A stretch of 64,000 nt of DNA from Geothrix paludis. Its GTDB lineage: Bacteria > Acidobacteriota > Holophagae > Holophagales > Holophagaceae. The translations under genes and the position numbers were made by a program. Of the stretch, positions 1 to 10,057 are shown one piece after another (within the stretch, counting starts at the first letter, position 1; each line of letters starts with the position of its first letter). The notes beneath the pieces are model-generated. The model saw nothing but the letters and a program-made list of their open reading frames with translations, was not told where the DNA came from and made no database searches. Location: contig NZ_JAKZLC010000002.1 in the NCBI RefSeq assembly GCF_022808815.1, forward strand, positions 248,001-312,000. The letters are read 5' to 3'.

Positions 1-1
1 G

Positions 2-1639
2 GGCAAGGCCCTGAAGAACGGGAAGGTCATCGCCGAGTTCAAGGTAAAGTCCGACGTGATCTTCGACGAAGTGCGCGCCGGCGGCCGCATCCCCCTCATC
101 GTGGGCCGGGGCCTTACCACCAAGGCCCGCGCGGCCCTGGGCCTGCCCGCCTCCATCGTCTTCCGCCTCCCGGCCGTGCCCAAGGACACCGGCAAGGGCT
201 TCAGCTTGGCTCAGAAAATGGTCGGCAAAGCCTGCGGTGTGGTCGGCATCCGCCCCGGCACCTACTGCGAGCCGAAGATGACCACCGTGGGCTCCCAGGA
301 CACCACGGGCCCCATGACGCGCGACGAGCTGAAGGACCTGGCCTGCCTCCAGTTCAGCGCCGACATGGTGATGCAGTCCTTCTGCCACACCGCGCCCTAC
401 CCCAAGCCCGTGGACGTGAAGACCCACCGAGAGCTGCCCCCCTTCATCACGAATCGCGGCGGCGTGTCCCTGAAGCCCGGCGACGGCGTCATCCACAGCT
501 GGCTGAACCGCCTGCTCCTGCCCGACACGGTCGGAACCGGCGGCGACTCCCACACCCGGTTCCCCATTGGCATCTCCTTCCCCGCGGGCTCGGGCCTGGT
601 GGCCTTCGCCGCCGCCACCGGCGTCATGCCCCTGGACATGCCGGAATCCGTGCTGGTGCGCTTCAAGGGTGAGCTGCAGCCCGGCGTCACCCTGCGCGAC
701 CTCGTGAACGCCATCCCCTACTACGCTATCCAACAGGGGCTGCTCACCGTCGAGAAGAAGGGCAAGAAGAACATCTTCAGCGGCCGCATCCTCGAGATCG
801 AGGGCCTGCCCAAGCTGAAGGTGGAGCAGGCCTTCGAGCTGACGGACGCCTCCGCGGAGCGCTCCGCCGCCGGCTGCACCGTGCGCTTGGACAAGGAACC
901 GATCATCGAGTACATGACCTCGAACATCACGCTCATGAAGTGGATGATCGCCAACGGCTACGAGCACCGCGAGACGCTGGAGAACCGCATCAAGGCCATG
1001 CAGGCCTGGATCGCCAAGCCCGAGCTGCTGGCCCCCGATGCCGACGCGGAATACGCCGCCGTCATCGAGATCAACCTCGCGGACGTGAAGGAGCCCATCG
1101 TGGCCTGCCCGAACGATCCCGACGATGTGAAGCTGCTGTCCACCGTGGCTGGCGACACGATCGACGAGGTGTTCATCGGCTCCTGCATGACCAACATCGG
1201 CCACTTCCGCGCCGCCGGGAAGCTGCTGGACGGCAAGACCGACCTCTCCACCCGGCTCTGGATCGCCCCCCCCACCAAGATGGACGCCTACATCCTCACC
1301 CAGGAGGGCTACTACGGCATCCTCGGCCGCACCGGCGCCCGCATGGAGATGCCCGGCTGCTCGCTGTGCATGGGCAACCAGGCCCAGGTCCGCAAGGGCA
1401 GCACGGCCATGTCCACCTCCACCCGCAACTTCCCCAACCGCCTGGGCCTCGACACCCGCGTCTACCTGGGATCCGCCGAGCTGGCCGCCATCTGCGCCCT
1501 CCTGGGGAAGATCCCCACGGTGGAGGAGTACAAGGCCCAGATCGGCGTCGTGGACGCCAAGGCGAAGGACATCTACCGCTACATGAACTTCGACCAGATC
1601 CGCGACTTCTCCGAAGTCGCGGATACAGTGAAAATCTGA
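2..1639 (+). CDS. acnB: Aconitate hydratase B, C-terminal part (5' end outside window)
   Basis: This is the C-terminal part of a B-type aconitase, the TCA-cycle enzyme that interconverts citrate and isocitrate with a [4Fe-4S] cluster. The frame is open to the left edge; about 545 residues are visible against about 865 in E. coli AcnB, so roughly the first third is missing. The three cluster cysteines are present: one in GSCMTN (near base 1183) and two in CSLCMGN (near 1354-1368). The substrate-site motif [13 protein letters not shown] lies near base 537. The gene ends with TGA and is followed by a strong hairpin, so it is probably the end of its transcript. The family call is secure; start and promoter cannot be judged. 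Confidence 0.96.
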   Translation, partial: GKALKNGKVIAEFKVKSDVIFDEVRAGGRIPLIVGRGLTTKARAALGLPASIVFRLPAVPKDTGKGFSLAQKMVGKACGVVGIRPGTYCEPKMTTVGSQDTTGPMTRDELKDLACLQFSADMVMQSFCHTAPYPKPVDVKTHRELPPFITNRGGVSLKPGDGVIHSWLNRLLLPDTVGTGGDSHTRFPIGISFPAGSGLVAFAAATGVMPLDMPESVLVRFKGELQPGVTLRDLVNAIPYYAIQQGLLTVEKKGKKNIFSGRILEIEGLPKLKVEQAFELTDASAERSAAGCTVRLDKEPIIEYMTSNITLMKWMIANGYEHRETLENRIKAMQAWIAKPELLAPDADAEYAAVIEINLADVKEPIVACPNDPDDVKLLSTVAGDTIDEVFIGSCMTNIGHFRAAGKLLDGKTDLSTRLWIAPPTKMDAYILTQEGYYGILGRTGARMEMPGCSLCMGNQAQVRKGSTAMSTSTRNFPNRLGLDTRVYLGSAELAAICALLGKIPTVEEYKAQIGVVDAKAKDIYRYMNFDQIRDFSEVADTVKI

Positions 1640-1651
1640 TCCTTTCCCTTG

Positions 1652-1696
1652 CTCGGAAAATGGCCCGGGGGCGCCGCCCCCGGGCCATTTTCCGAG
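1652..1696. terminator. Perfect inverted repeat behind acnB (bidirectional-type terminator)
   Basis: A 45-nt perfect inverted repeat (21-bp arms, 3-nt loop) begins 12 nt after the acnB stop. The GC core is flanked by AAAA on the left and TTTT on the right, as in an intrinsic terminator that could work in either direction. It separates acnB from the ribH-nusB unit. Confidence 0.75.
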
Positions 1697-1756
1697 ATGG
1701 CGATCCGGCCATGTGTGCTAACCTCATCGTTCTTGACCACCTTTCGGGGGGTTCCC

Positions 1757-2245
1757 ATGGGGATCTTTGAGGGCCACATCCGCGTCCACGACGGCGACCG
1801 TTTCGCGCTGGTGGCCTCGCGTTGGAACGACTTCATCGTCGACCGCCTCATCGAGGGCGCGAAGGACTGCATCCTCCGCCACGGCGGCCATGAAGACCAG
1901 ATGGACCTCATCCGCGTCCCCGGGAGCTTCGAGCTGCCCCAGGCGGCCAAGCTGGCGGCTCAGAGCGGCCGTTACGCCGGCGTCATCGTGCTGGGCTCGG
2001 TGATCCGCGGCGGCACGCCCCACTTCGACATGATCGCCGCCGAGGTCACCAAGGGCGCCGCCCAGGTGGCCCTGGACACCGGCCTGCCGCTATCCTTCGG
2101 CGTGCTGACCACCGACAGCGTGGAGCAGGCCATCGACCGGGCCGGCGCCAAGATGGGCAACAAGGGCTGGGAGGCCGCCCAGAGCGTCCTCGAGATGGCC
2201 GACCTCGCGCACGCCCTCAAGGCCGGAACGAAGGGACGCAAGTAG
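1757..2245 (+). CDS. ribH: 6,7-dimethyl-8-ribityllumazine synthase
   Basis: Lumazine synthase condenses 5-amino-6-ribitylaminouracil with 3,4-dihydroxy-2-butanone 4-phosphate, the penultimate step of riboflavin synthesis. The 162-residue length is normal for the family. Family motifs are clear: SRWNDFI near the N-terminus, VPGSFELP in the middle, and [12 protein letters not shown] with the catalytic His. I chose the ATG at 1757 because the family begins just before a segment like FEGHIRV; longer in-frame starts run into the terminator hairpin. The stop codon directly abuts the nusB start (TAG then ATG). The ribH-nusB pairing is common in bacteria and supports cotranscription. No FMN riboswitch is visible upstream. 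Confidence 0.95.
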   Translation: MGIFEGHIRVHDGDRFALVASRWNDFIVDRLIEGAKDCILRHGGHEDQMDLIRVPGSFELPQAAKLAAQSGRYAGVIVLGSVIRGGTPHFDMIAAEVTKGAAQVALDTGLPLSFGVLTTDSVEQAIDRAGAKMGNKGWEAAQSVLEMADLAHALKAGTKGRK

Positions 2246-2713
2246 ATGGGAGTTCGCCGCCGGGGGCGCGAGTACGCCCTTCAGATGCTGTACGCCATGG
2301 ACCTCACCGGCTACCAGCCGGACCAGGTGTTCGCCGGGTTCTACGCCATCCAGGATCTGAACCGGGATGCCTTCTACTATGCCCGGCGCCTGGTGGACGG
2401 GGTGTACGGCCACCAGGAGGAGATCGATGATGTGCTGGCCAAATACGCCGAGCACTGGAAGATCCACCGCATGGCGGCCGTGGACCGCAACCTGTTGCGC
2501 CTGGGGCTCTTCGAGCTGATGTACGTCAAGGAAGTGCCCTTCCCCATCGTCATCAATGAGGCCCTGGAGATCGTGAAGGAATTCAGCGACCAGGAAGGCA
2601 CGCAATTCCTCAACGGCATCCTGGATGCCGCGCGCAAAGAATTCCGCCCCGAAGAAACCGGCCCCCGGCTGCGCAAGAAAGCCGTGGCCGCCGATCCCCC
2701 GGATGAATCGTGA
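2246..2713 (+). CDS. nusB: Transcription antitermination factor NusB
   Basis: NusB binds boxA RNA with NusE (S10) and supports rRNA antitermination. The 155-residue protein has the typical all-helical pattern: GREYALQMLYAMD at the N-terminus, then RMAAVDRNLLRLGLFEL, then PFPIVINEALEIVKEF and the C-terminal signature FLNGILDAARKE. The last 20 or so residues are a short charged tail beyond the usual end. The ATG lies immediately after the ribH stop with no spacer, so translation is probably coupled to ribH. Confidence 0.95.
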   Translation: MGVRRRGREYALQMLYAMDLTGYQPDQVFAGFYAIQDLNRDAFYYARRLVDGVYGHQEEIDDVLAKYAEHWKIHRMAAVDRNLLRLGLFELMYVKEVPFPIVINEALEIVKEFSDQEGTQFLNGILDAARKEFRPEETGPRLRKKAVAADPPDES

Positions 2714-2714
2714 C

Positions 2715-2743
2715 CTGACCCTGTCCGGCTGGTTTGCTATGCT
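2715..2743 (+). promoter_or_regulatory. Candidate sigma-70 promoter for accB-accC
   Basis: CTGACC at 2715-2720 and TATGCT at 2738-2743 are separated by 17 nt, with a TG two bases upstream of the -10 (extended -10). It lies 40 nt before the accB start in the only gap between nusB and accB. Confidence 0.45.
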
Positions 2744-2782
2744 CGTTCCCTTCCCCAGCCTGATCCGATCGTTGGAGCATTG

Positions 2783-3376
2783 ATGAGCACCTCACGCAAG
2801 AAATCCCCTGCAGCCAAGAAGCCCGCCCCGGCCCCCAAGCCCGCTCCCTCCAAGCCCGCCCCCAAGGCCGCGGCCCCCCGCACCGCCCCTGGCGCCCCCC
2901 TGGGCCTGGAGGAGATCAAGGCGCTCATCGCCCTGGTGGGTCGCGAGCCCTTCCAGGAATTCGAGTTCGAAGCCGGCGACATGCGCTTCCGCATCCGGAA
3001 GGACGGCCCGGCCCCCGTGGTCCAGGCCGCCGCCATGCCTACCCATCAGGTGGTGGTGACCGCCCCCGCGGCCCAGCCCTTCCCCTCCCCGGCGGCCCCC
3101 GCAGCCCAGCCCACCGTGCCCGCGGATGAGCCTGGCATCCACTACGTCACCAGCCCCATCGTCGGCACCTTCTATCGCGCCTCCAACCCCACCGCCGCGC
3201 CCTACGTGTCCCCCGGCGATTTCGTGAAGCCCGGCCAGACGCTCTGCATCGTCGAAGCCATGAAGCTCATGAACGAGATCGAGTGCGACGTCTCCGGCGA
3301 GGTCGTGAAGGTGCTGGTGGAGAACGGCACTCCCGTCGAGTACGGCGAGCGCCTCTTCGCGGTCCGGATCGGTTAG
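2783..3376 (+). CDS. accB: Acetyl-CoA carboxylase biotin carboxyl carrier protein
   Basis: AccB carries biotin between the biotin carboxylase (AccC, next gene) and the carboxyltransferase in malonyl-CoA synthesis. The 197-residue protein has a Lys/Pro/Ala-rich N-terminus (residues 4-35), a short family segment around [13 protein letters not shown], a Pro/Ala linker, and the C-terminal biotinyl domain from about residue 120. The biotinylation motif EAMKLMNE is present with the Lys near residue 160. The ATG at 2783 was chosen over the overlapping TTG at 2780 because GGAG at 2773-2776 is better spaced. The basic Pro/Ala N-terminal tail is longer than in E. coli AccB (156 residues). accC follows after 2 nt. 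Confidence 0.94.
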   Translation: MSTSRKKSPAAKKPAPAPKPAPSKPAPKAAAPRTAPGAPLGLEEIKALIALVGREPFQEFEFEAGDMRFRIRKDGPAPVVQAAAMPTHQVVVTAPAAQPFPSPAAPAAQPTVPADEPGIHYVTSPIVGTFYRASNPTAAPYVSPGDFVKPGQTLCIVEAMKLMNEIECDVSGEVVKVLVENGTPVEYGERLFAVRIG

Positions 3377-3378
3377 CC

Positions 3379-4797
<1,419 letters not shown>

Positions 4798-4809
<12 letters not shown>

Positions 4810-4936
4810 CGGGTGGCGAGGGACGCTGCAGTGCAGCGTTCCGAGCCGGGCACCCGCTCTTGGATCCATAACAACCAGGTTGGCCCCAGTCTTCGAGCGG
4901 GGCCCCGTCCGCGGATCCATAACAACCAGGTCGGCC
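4798..4936 (+). repeat. Nested-hairpin intergenic repeat, copy A (behind accC)
   Basis: The outer inverted repeat pairs GGATCCAAG (4798) with CTTGGATCC (4859-4867) and AGCGGGTG with CACCCGCT. An inner hairpin is formed by ACGCTGC and GCAGCGT (4823-4839). A tail motif, GGATCCATAACAACCAGGT, follows and is duplicated at 4862-4880 and 4913-4931. The segments GCGTTCCGAG, ACCCGCT and the tail AACCAGGTTGGCC recur in the copy at 28826-28936, whose stems differ in sequence but keep the fold. No coding capacity is apparent. It would be transcribed as the accC 3' UTR. Confidence 0.7.
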
Positions 4937-4955
4937 TCCACCTCCCCCCGCATCG

Positions 4956-4984
4956 TTCAGGAAAGCCCCAAAACCCGATAGACT
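4956..4984 (+). promoter_or_regulatory. Candidate promoter for tRNA-Thr
   Basis: TTCAGG (4956-4961) and TAGACT (4979-4984) are spaced by 17 nt. The -10 ends 9 nt before the tRNA 5' end, the expected arrangement for a stable-RNA promoter. Confidence 0.45.
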
Positions 4985-4993
4985 GGACCTCGT

Positions 4994-5069
4994 GCCGCTA
5001 TAGCTCAGTTGGTAGAGCGCCCGCCTTGTAAGCGGATGGTCGTTGGTTCAATTCCGACTAGCGGCTCCA
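4994..5069 (+). tRNA. tRNA-Thr (anticodon TGT)
   Basis: A complete cloverleaf: acceptor arm GCCGCTA pairs with TAGCGGC. The D-arm begins TAGCTCAGTTGGTAGAGC, the anticodon loop is CTTGTAA (anticodon TGT, reading ACA), and the T-arm contains GGTTCAATTCC. Discriminator T is followed by an encoded CCA (5067-5069). It lies alone between accC and murJ. Confidence 0.95.
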
Positions 5070-5111
5070 GTCTTCTGGGAGCCTCATGGACCACCACGCC
5101 CTGTGCCGACC

Positions 5112-6713
5112 GTGAGCGACCCCACTCCCACCCGTCCCAGCCTGCTCCGCTCCGCGGGGGTCGTGGGCTTCATGACGCTGCTGAGTCGCCTCACGGGGCT
5201 GCTCCAAACCTTCTTCCTCAGCCACGTGCTGGGGGCGGGGGCGGCGGCGGACGCCTACTTCGTGGCCTTCCGCCTGCCCAACCTCCTGCGCCGATTCACG
5301 GCCGAGGGCACCATGACCGCCGCCTTCCTGCCCACCCTGGCGGAAGCCGAGGCGGCGGAGGGCGAGGACGCTGTGAAGGCCGTGGCGGCCCGCTTCCTGG
5401 GCACACTCCTGGTCATCCTGCTGATCGGCGTGGCCCTGGTGCTGCTCTTCATGGGACCCCTCGCCGGCCTGCTGACCCTGGGGCGGCCCGAGGTCCAGGG
5501 CGAGCTCACCACACGCCTGGGCCGCATCATGTTCCCTTACCTGGCCCTGGTGAGCCTCACGGCGGGTTTCGGGGGCCTGCTGAACCTGCGCCATCGCTTC
5601 GCACTGGCGGCCTCGGTCTCCATCTTCTGGAACGTGGCCTTCATCGCCTTCGGCTGGACCTCGCTCCGCGTGCTGGAGCGGTCGGGGCGCGTCCCCTACG
5701 AGACGGTGGCCGTCGTGTGCGCCCTGGCCGTGCTGGCGGGCGGCGTGCTGCAGCTGCTGGTGCTGCTGCCAGCCATCCGCAAGGAGGGCTTCAGCCTCTC
5801 CTTCGGCCTGTACCTGCGGGATCCCTGGGTTCTCAAGGCCCTCAAGCGCATGGGCCCCGGCCTGCTGGCGGCGGGCATCTACCCCATCAACGCCCTCGTC
5901 AGCACCACCCTGGCTTCGAAGCTGCCCAACGGCGCCCAGACCGTCCTCTTCAACAGCGGCATGATGAGCGAGATGGTCATGGGCCTCTTCGCCATGAGCC
6001 TCGCCACGGCGAGCCTGCCCGCGCTGTCCCGCCAAGCCGAGGCCCGGGACTGGTCCGGCATGAACCGCAGCCTCACCCAGTCCATCTCCGCCTCGGCCCT
6101 GCTCGTGCTGCCGGCTTCCGTGGGCCTGGCGGTGCTCTCGCGACCCATCTGCGCCCTCCTCTTCCGCACCGGCGCCTACACACCGGCGGCTTCTGACTGG
6201 ACGGCCCTGACGCTGGTGTTCCAGTCCGTGGGCCTGGTCTTCGTGGCGGCCCAGCGGCTGGGCAACCAGGCGCTCTATGCCCTCAAGGACTACCGCGGCC
6301 CCGCCACCCTGGCCGCAGGCACGCTGCTGCTGAACGTGGCCCTCAGCCTCGCCCTGCTGAAGCCCCTGGGCACCGGCGGCCTGGCCCTGGCCAACGGGCT
6401 GGCCAGCCTCGCGGGCCTGCTGGGTGTCCTGCTGCGCCTGCGCCCGCGCCTGCCGGGCCTGGACCTGCGCCCCCTCCTGAAGGCCACCCTCCGCGCCCTG
6501 GCCGCCTCGATCCTCATGGGCCTGCTGGCCTGGGCGGGGGCGGGTCTTCTGGGAATGGATGCCCCTCATGCGTTCCGCCGGGTGGGTCTGGCCCTGCGGT
6601 TGCTGCCCCTCATCGGTGCCTGCGCGGCGGCCTACGGCCTGGCCGCCGTGGCCCTTGGCCACCCCGAGGCCCGCGAACTATCCGGCAAGATCCTGCGGAA
6701 GGTGCGGAGATAG
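5112..6713 (+). CDS. murJ: Lipid II flippase MurJ (MviN family)
   Basis: MurJ flips lipid II across the inner membrane for peptidoglycan synthesis. The protein is about 533 residues, close to E. coli MurJ (511). It is strongly hydrophobic, with about 14 predicted membrane segments. It begins with the family signature RSAGVVGFMTLLSRLTGLLQ, followed by GAGAAADAYFVAFRLPNLLRR, which carries conserved polar and Arg residues of the central cavity. I chose the GTG at 5112; another GTG at 5103 is possible, and longer starts fall inside the tRNA gene. A hairpin separates it from the convergent S9 peptidase gene. Confidence 0.93.
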   Translation: MSDPTPTRPSLLRSAGVVGFMTLLSRLTGLLQTFFLSHVLGAGAAADAYFVAFRLPNLLRRFTAEGTMTAAFLPTLAEAEAAEGEDAVKAVAARFLGTLLVILLIGVALVLLFMGPLAGLLTLGRPEVQGELTTRLGRIMFPYLALVSLTAGFGGLLNLRHRFALAASVSIFWNVAFIAFGWTSLRVLERSGRVPYETVAVVCALAVLAGGVLQLLVLLPAIRKEGFSLSFGLYLRDPWVLKALKRMGPGLLAAGIYPINALVSTTLASKLPNGAQTVLFNSGMMSEMVMGLFAMSLATASLPALSRQAEARDWSGMNRSLTQSISASALLVLPASVGLAVLSRPICALLFRTGAYTPAASDWTALTLVFQSVGLVFVAAQRLGNQALYALKDYRGPATLAAGTLLLNVALSLALLKPLGTGGLALANGLASLAGLLGVLLRLRPRLPGLDLRPLLKATLRALAASILMGLLAWAGAGLLGMDAPHAFRRVGLALRLLPLIGACAAAYGLAAVALGHPEARELSGKILRKVRR

Positions 6714-6714
6714 A

Positions 6715-6742
6715 AAGGGCCGGACACTGGCCCGGCCCCTTC
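6715..6742. terminator. Hairpin between convergent murJ and S9 peptidase genes
   Basis: AGGGCCGG (from 6716) can pair with CCGGCCCCT (to 6740), allowing one bulged base. The flanks are AAA on the left and TT on the right. Its position in the 45-nt gap between two convergent stops supports a shared terminator. Confidence 0.45.
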
Positions 6743-6758
6743 CATCGCCTGTCAGCCT

Positions 6759-9476
6759 TCAGTTCTGCAGTTCCACCGTGACCACCGCGCCGCCCATCCG
6801 GGGGCTCGTCTCCACGGTCCTGAGCAGCTTGCGGGTGGCGGTGTCGATCCACAGGGTCTTGCTGCCGGGATCGCCCTCGGCGGAGGTGAGCTCCACCTTC
6901 CAGGCCTTGAAGGCGCCCGCGGGCACCTTCAGTTCCTCCTGGCCCAGCACCTTGGCCTGCTTGAGCTGGACCTTCTGACGCTGGATGTCCACGTTGCGGA
7001 AGGTGACGGTGTAGCCCTCCGCCAGAGGCAGGCAGGCCAGGGCGTCTTCGGCGCCAGAGCCTTCGGCGTAGGCTCCTCCGCCCAGCTCGATGCTGAAGGG
7101 CTTGGCGTTGCCGCCCATGGCCATGGTCCCGGTGGCCTTGGCGCCATCGAAGGCGATGTCGATGACCACGGGGCCCTGCTTCACCTGGCGCTTCAGGGGC
7201 GCCAGGGTATCCAGGGCCATGGTGGTGGTGTCCATCGCTTCACCGCCCGGCAGCTTGGTGGCATCGGTCACCACCCAGGCGCCGCCCTCCTCTTTCACGG
7301 TCCGGACCATGGAGATGGCCATGGAGCGCGGCCCCATGGCGAAGGCGCCCGCGTAGGTGAAGGTGCCGGCCGTGGGCTTGGCGACGGGCTTGGGGACGGT
7401 CACGGAGGCTGCGTCGGCCTTCTTCGCCAGCACCACGGTCTTGGGATCGACGGTGATCTCCGGCAGGCGCTTCATGACATCGGGCTTGCCGCCTTCCTGG
7501 TAGCGGCCTTTGAGATACTTGGCCAGGAAGGTCTCCGCGGCGGCGAACATGGCCTGGTTGTTCACGGGACGCTGGAAGCCGTGTCCCTCGTCCGGCGCGC
7601 AGAGGTACTCCACCGGGAAGCCCCGGTCGCGCAGGGCGATGACGATCTGGTCGCTCTCGGCCTTCTTCACGCGGGGATCATTGGCGCCCTGGATGACCAT
7701 GAGCGGGGTGTGGATCTTCGCCGCGGAGTTCAGCGGGGACTGGCGTTCCAGCTGCTTCTTGCCCTCGGGTGTGTTGGGGTTGCCCATGCGCTCGTGGAAG
7801 ACGATGCGGCCGGCCTCCCAGTAGGGCGGGATGGTCTCCAGCAGGGTCAGCAGGTTGGAGGGACCGACGATGGACACGGCGGCGGCGTAGAGGTCCGGCG
7901 TGAAGGCCACACCGGCCAGGGTGGCGTAGCCGCCGTAGGAACCGCCCAGGATGCCCACCCGCTTGGGATCGGCGATGCCCTGGGCCACCAGGTGCTTCAC
8001 GCCCCAGGTGATGTCGTCCTGCATGAGGTCGCCCCACTGCTTGTTGCCGGCGTTGAGGAAGGCCTTGCCGTAGCCCGTGGAGCCGCGGAAGTTGGGCTGC
8101 AGCACGGCGTAGCCGCGGTTGGCCAGGAACTGGGCCAGGCTGTTGTAGCCCCAGCTGTCCCGGGCCCAGGGGCCGCCGTGGGGCACCACCACCAGGGGCA
8201 GCCCCTTGGCAGGCACGCCCTTCGGCAGGCTCAGGTAGGCGGGGATCTCGAGGCCGTCGCTGGACTTGTAGCGGATGGGCCGCATGGCGACCAGGTCCTG
8301 CCGGGGCAGGTCCTCGCGGGAGACATATTCGAGGCTCAGCTTCTTGGTGCGGCGGTCGAAGAGGTAGCGCGTGCCGGGATCCCGGTCGCTGGTGCTCGTC
8401 ACCATCACCAGCTGCTCGTCGGTGGTCATGGAGCCCAGGCTGATCTCCCGGCCGGGCAGCTTCTTCTGCAGCAGCTTGTAGTCCGCCTCCCAGGCCTTGT
8501 CCTTCCAGTAGATCCGGGTGCGCTCATCGTCGTAGGTCGTGGCGATCAGCTCGTCCGTCAGGTCGGAGAACACGGCGGACCCGAGGTCCACGCGGCCCTT
8601 GGGATCGGATTCGAGCTTCTCCTCCTTGCCAGTGGCCGGGTCGAAGAGCGCCAGCTCCGTGAGGTTCCGGGCGCCCTTGTTCGTCTCGAGGTAGACCCGC
8701 TTGCCGTCCTTGTGGAAGTTCACCGGCGCCGCGGACTCGAAGACTGAGCACTCGTAGACCTTCTTGAAGCCATCGGGATCCACGCGGAGGATTTCGGTGT
8801 CGCCCTTGTCGGTGGTGCGCAGGGCCAGGCGCAGGTTCGCCTGCTTGTCGAAAACCCAGCCGGCGATGCGCTCGGTGTTCTTGCGGAGGAGCGTCCGCTC
8901 GCCCGTGGAGATCTTCACCTTGTAGACGTCGTGCCAGGCGGCATCGCGGTCGTTGAGGCCCACGTAGATCGTGTCCGGATCGCCCTTGGGCACCGAGAGG
9001 ATCTGGGCCCGGGCGCCCTTGGCCGCCGTCAGGTTGCGGGCCTCGGGGGCCTCCTTGCCCGCCGCGACGGGTGCCGCCGGATCCACGGTGTAGACGTTGT
9101 AGTTCTCGTCGCCGTCCTTGTCCTGCACGAAGAGGATCTGCTTGCCGTCCCGGCTCCAGAAGAAGGCCGGGATGGGGCGCTTGGGATCCGCGGTGATCAG
9201 GTGTCCCTTGGAATAGGGCTCGCCCACCTTCTTCACCCAGATGTTGCGGGTCTCCTTGTACGGCTTGAGGAAGGCGATCCACTTCCCGTCGGGGGAGATC
9301 TGGGCCCCGGCGATCTCGGGATTGCCGAAGAACTTGTCCCGGTCGATGAGGGGCGGCAACTGGCTCTTCTTGACCGCGGCGGCCGGGGCCTTGGCCCCCT
9401 GGGCGGCCAGGGGCAGCGCCAGAGCCAGGGCAAGGCCAGACCACAAGAGGCTGGACAAGGACACATGAGGTTTCAT
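6759..9476 (-). CDS. Secreted S9 family (prolyl oligopeptidase-type) peptidase with extra C-terminal beta domain
   Basis: A serine peptidase exported by an N-terminal signal peptide (about 22 residues, ending LPLAAQG). Residues ~40-420 resemble the beta-propeller that gates S9 peptidases. The alpha/beta-hydrolase domain follows, with nucleophile Ser in GGSYGGYATLAG (near residue 512), Asp in GANDPRV (near 599) and His in DEGHGF (near 632). The 905-residue length is 200-250 more than usual. The extra C-terminal part (about 700-905) ends with a pattern like WKVELTS...TLWIDTATRKLLR that resembles DUF3108-type beta domains. The ATG at 9476 was chosen for the signal peptide and the AAGGAG site upstream. 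It is divergent from dtd. Substrate unknown. Confidence 0.88.
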   Translation of the reverse strand: MKPHVSLSSLLWSGLALALALPLAAQGAKAPAAAVKKSQLPPLIDRDKFFGNPEIAGAQISPDGKWIAFLKPYKETRNIWVKKVGEPYSKGHLITADPKRPIPAFFWSRDGKQILFVQDKDGDENYNVYTVDPAAPVAAGKEAPEARNLTAAKGARAQILSVPKGDPDTIYVGLNDRDAAWHDVYKVKISTGERTLLRKNTERIAGWVFDKQANLRLALRTTDKGDTEILRVDPDGFKKVYECSVFESAAPVNFHKDGKRVYLETNKGARNLTELALFDPATGKEEKLESDPKGRVDLGSAVFSDLTDELIATTYDDERTRIYWKDKAWEADYKLLQKKLPGREISLGSMTTDEQLVMVTSTSDRDPGTRYLFDRRTKKLSLEYVSREDLPRQDLVAMRPIRYKSSDGLEIPAYLSLPKGVPAKGLPLVVVPHGGPWARDSWGYNSLAQFLANRGYAVLQPNFRGSTGYGKAFLNAGNKQWGDLMQDDITWGVKHLVAQGIADPKRVGILGGSYGGYATLAGVAFTPDLYAAAVSIVGPSNLLTLLETIPPYWEAGRIVFHERMGNPNTPEGKKQLERQSPLNSAAKIHTPLMVIQGANDPRVKKAESDQIVIALRDRGFPVEYLCAPDEGHGFQRPVNNQAMFAAAETFLAKYLKGRYQEGGKPDVMKRLPEITVDPKTVVLAKKADAASVTVPKPVAKPTAGTFTYAGAFAMGPRSMAISMVRTVKEEGGAWVVTDATKLPGGEAMDTTTMALDTLAPLKRQVKQGPVVIDIAFDGAKATGTMAMGGNAKPFSIELGGGAYAEGSGAEDALACLPLAEGYTVTFRNVDIQRQKVQLKQAKVLGQEELKVPAGAFKAWKVELTSAEGDPGSKTLWIDTATRKLLRTVETSPRMGGAVVTVELQN

Positions 9477-9622
9477 GGACTCGAGCTCCTTGGAAAGAAT
9501 GGGTGGGAAACCCAGCTTACGCCGAAGCGGACCTGAAGGTTGAGCATGAATGCGGCCGGCTCCGGATCCACCCGATGGCCCTGCCCCCCTCCGCCATGGC
9601 ACAGTTCGGAGGGGAGCATTCC

Positions 9623-10057
9623 ATGAAAGCCGTCATCCAGCGCGTGAAGCGGGCCTCGGTGCGCAGCGGAGAGCTGGAATCCGCCATCGGACCGGGCCTC
9701 CTCGTGCTCGCGGGCCTCGAGGCCAGCGACACGGAGGAGACTTGCGCCTGGGCCGCCGCCAAGATTGCCTCGCTGCGCGTCTTCGAGGACGATGCCGGAA
9801 AGATGAACCTCGGCCTCGCCGACGTGGGCGGCGAGATCCTGGCCATCAGCCAGTTCACGCTGGCGGGCAGCGTCGCGCGGGGGCGGCGCCCCTCCTTCGA
9901 TCGGGCCATGGCCCCGGACGCGGCCCGGGTGCTCTTCCGCAGGTTCCTCGACCTGCTCAAGGCCCAGCACCCCCGCGTGAAGTCCGGATTCTTCCAGGAA
10001 CACATGGAGGTGGAGCTGGTGAACGACGGGCCCGTGACCTTCATCCTCGAGCGCTGA
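9623..10057 (+). CDS. dtd: D-aminoacyl-tRNA deacylase
   Basis: Dtd hydrolyses D-amino acids (and misacylated Gly) from tRNA, protecting translation. The 144-residue length matches the family (145 in E. coli). It begins MKAVIQRVKRASV and has both active-site signatures: SQFTL (residues ~77-81, with the catalytic Thr region) and the C-terminal NDGPVTF, which corresponds to the NxGPV(T) loop. A strong GGAGGGG (9608-9614) precedes the ATG. Its last 17 bases overlap the 3' end of the convergent PAP2 gene. Confidence 0.95.
   Translation: MKAVIQRVKRASVRSGELESAIGPGLLVLAGLEASDTEETCAWAAAKIASLRVFEDDAGKMNLGLADVGGEILAISQFTLAGSVARGRRPSFDRAMAPDAARVLFRRFLDLLKAQHPRVKSGFFQEHMEVELVNDGPVTFILER

Noticed and set aside
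4810-4955. A small protein gene behind accC
   Set aside because: The only frame here (from 4813) runs through the hairpin repeat into the tRNA gene, has no ribosome site and no recognisable sequence.
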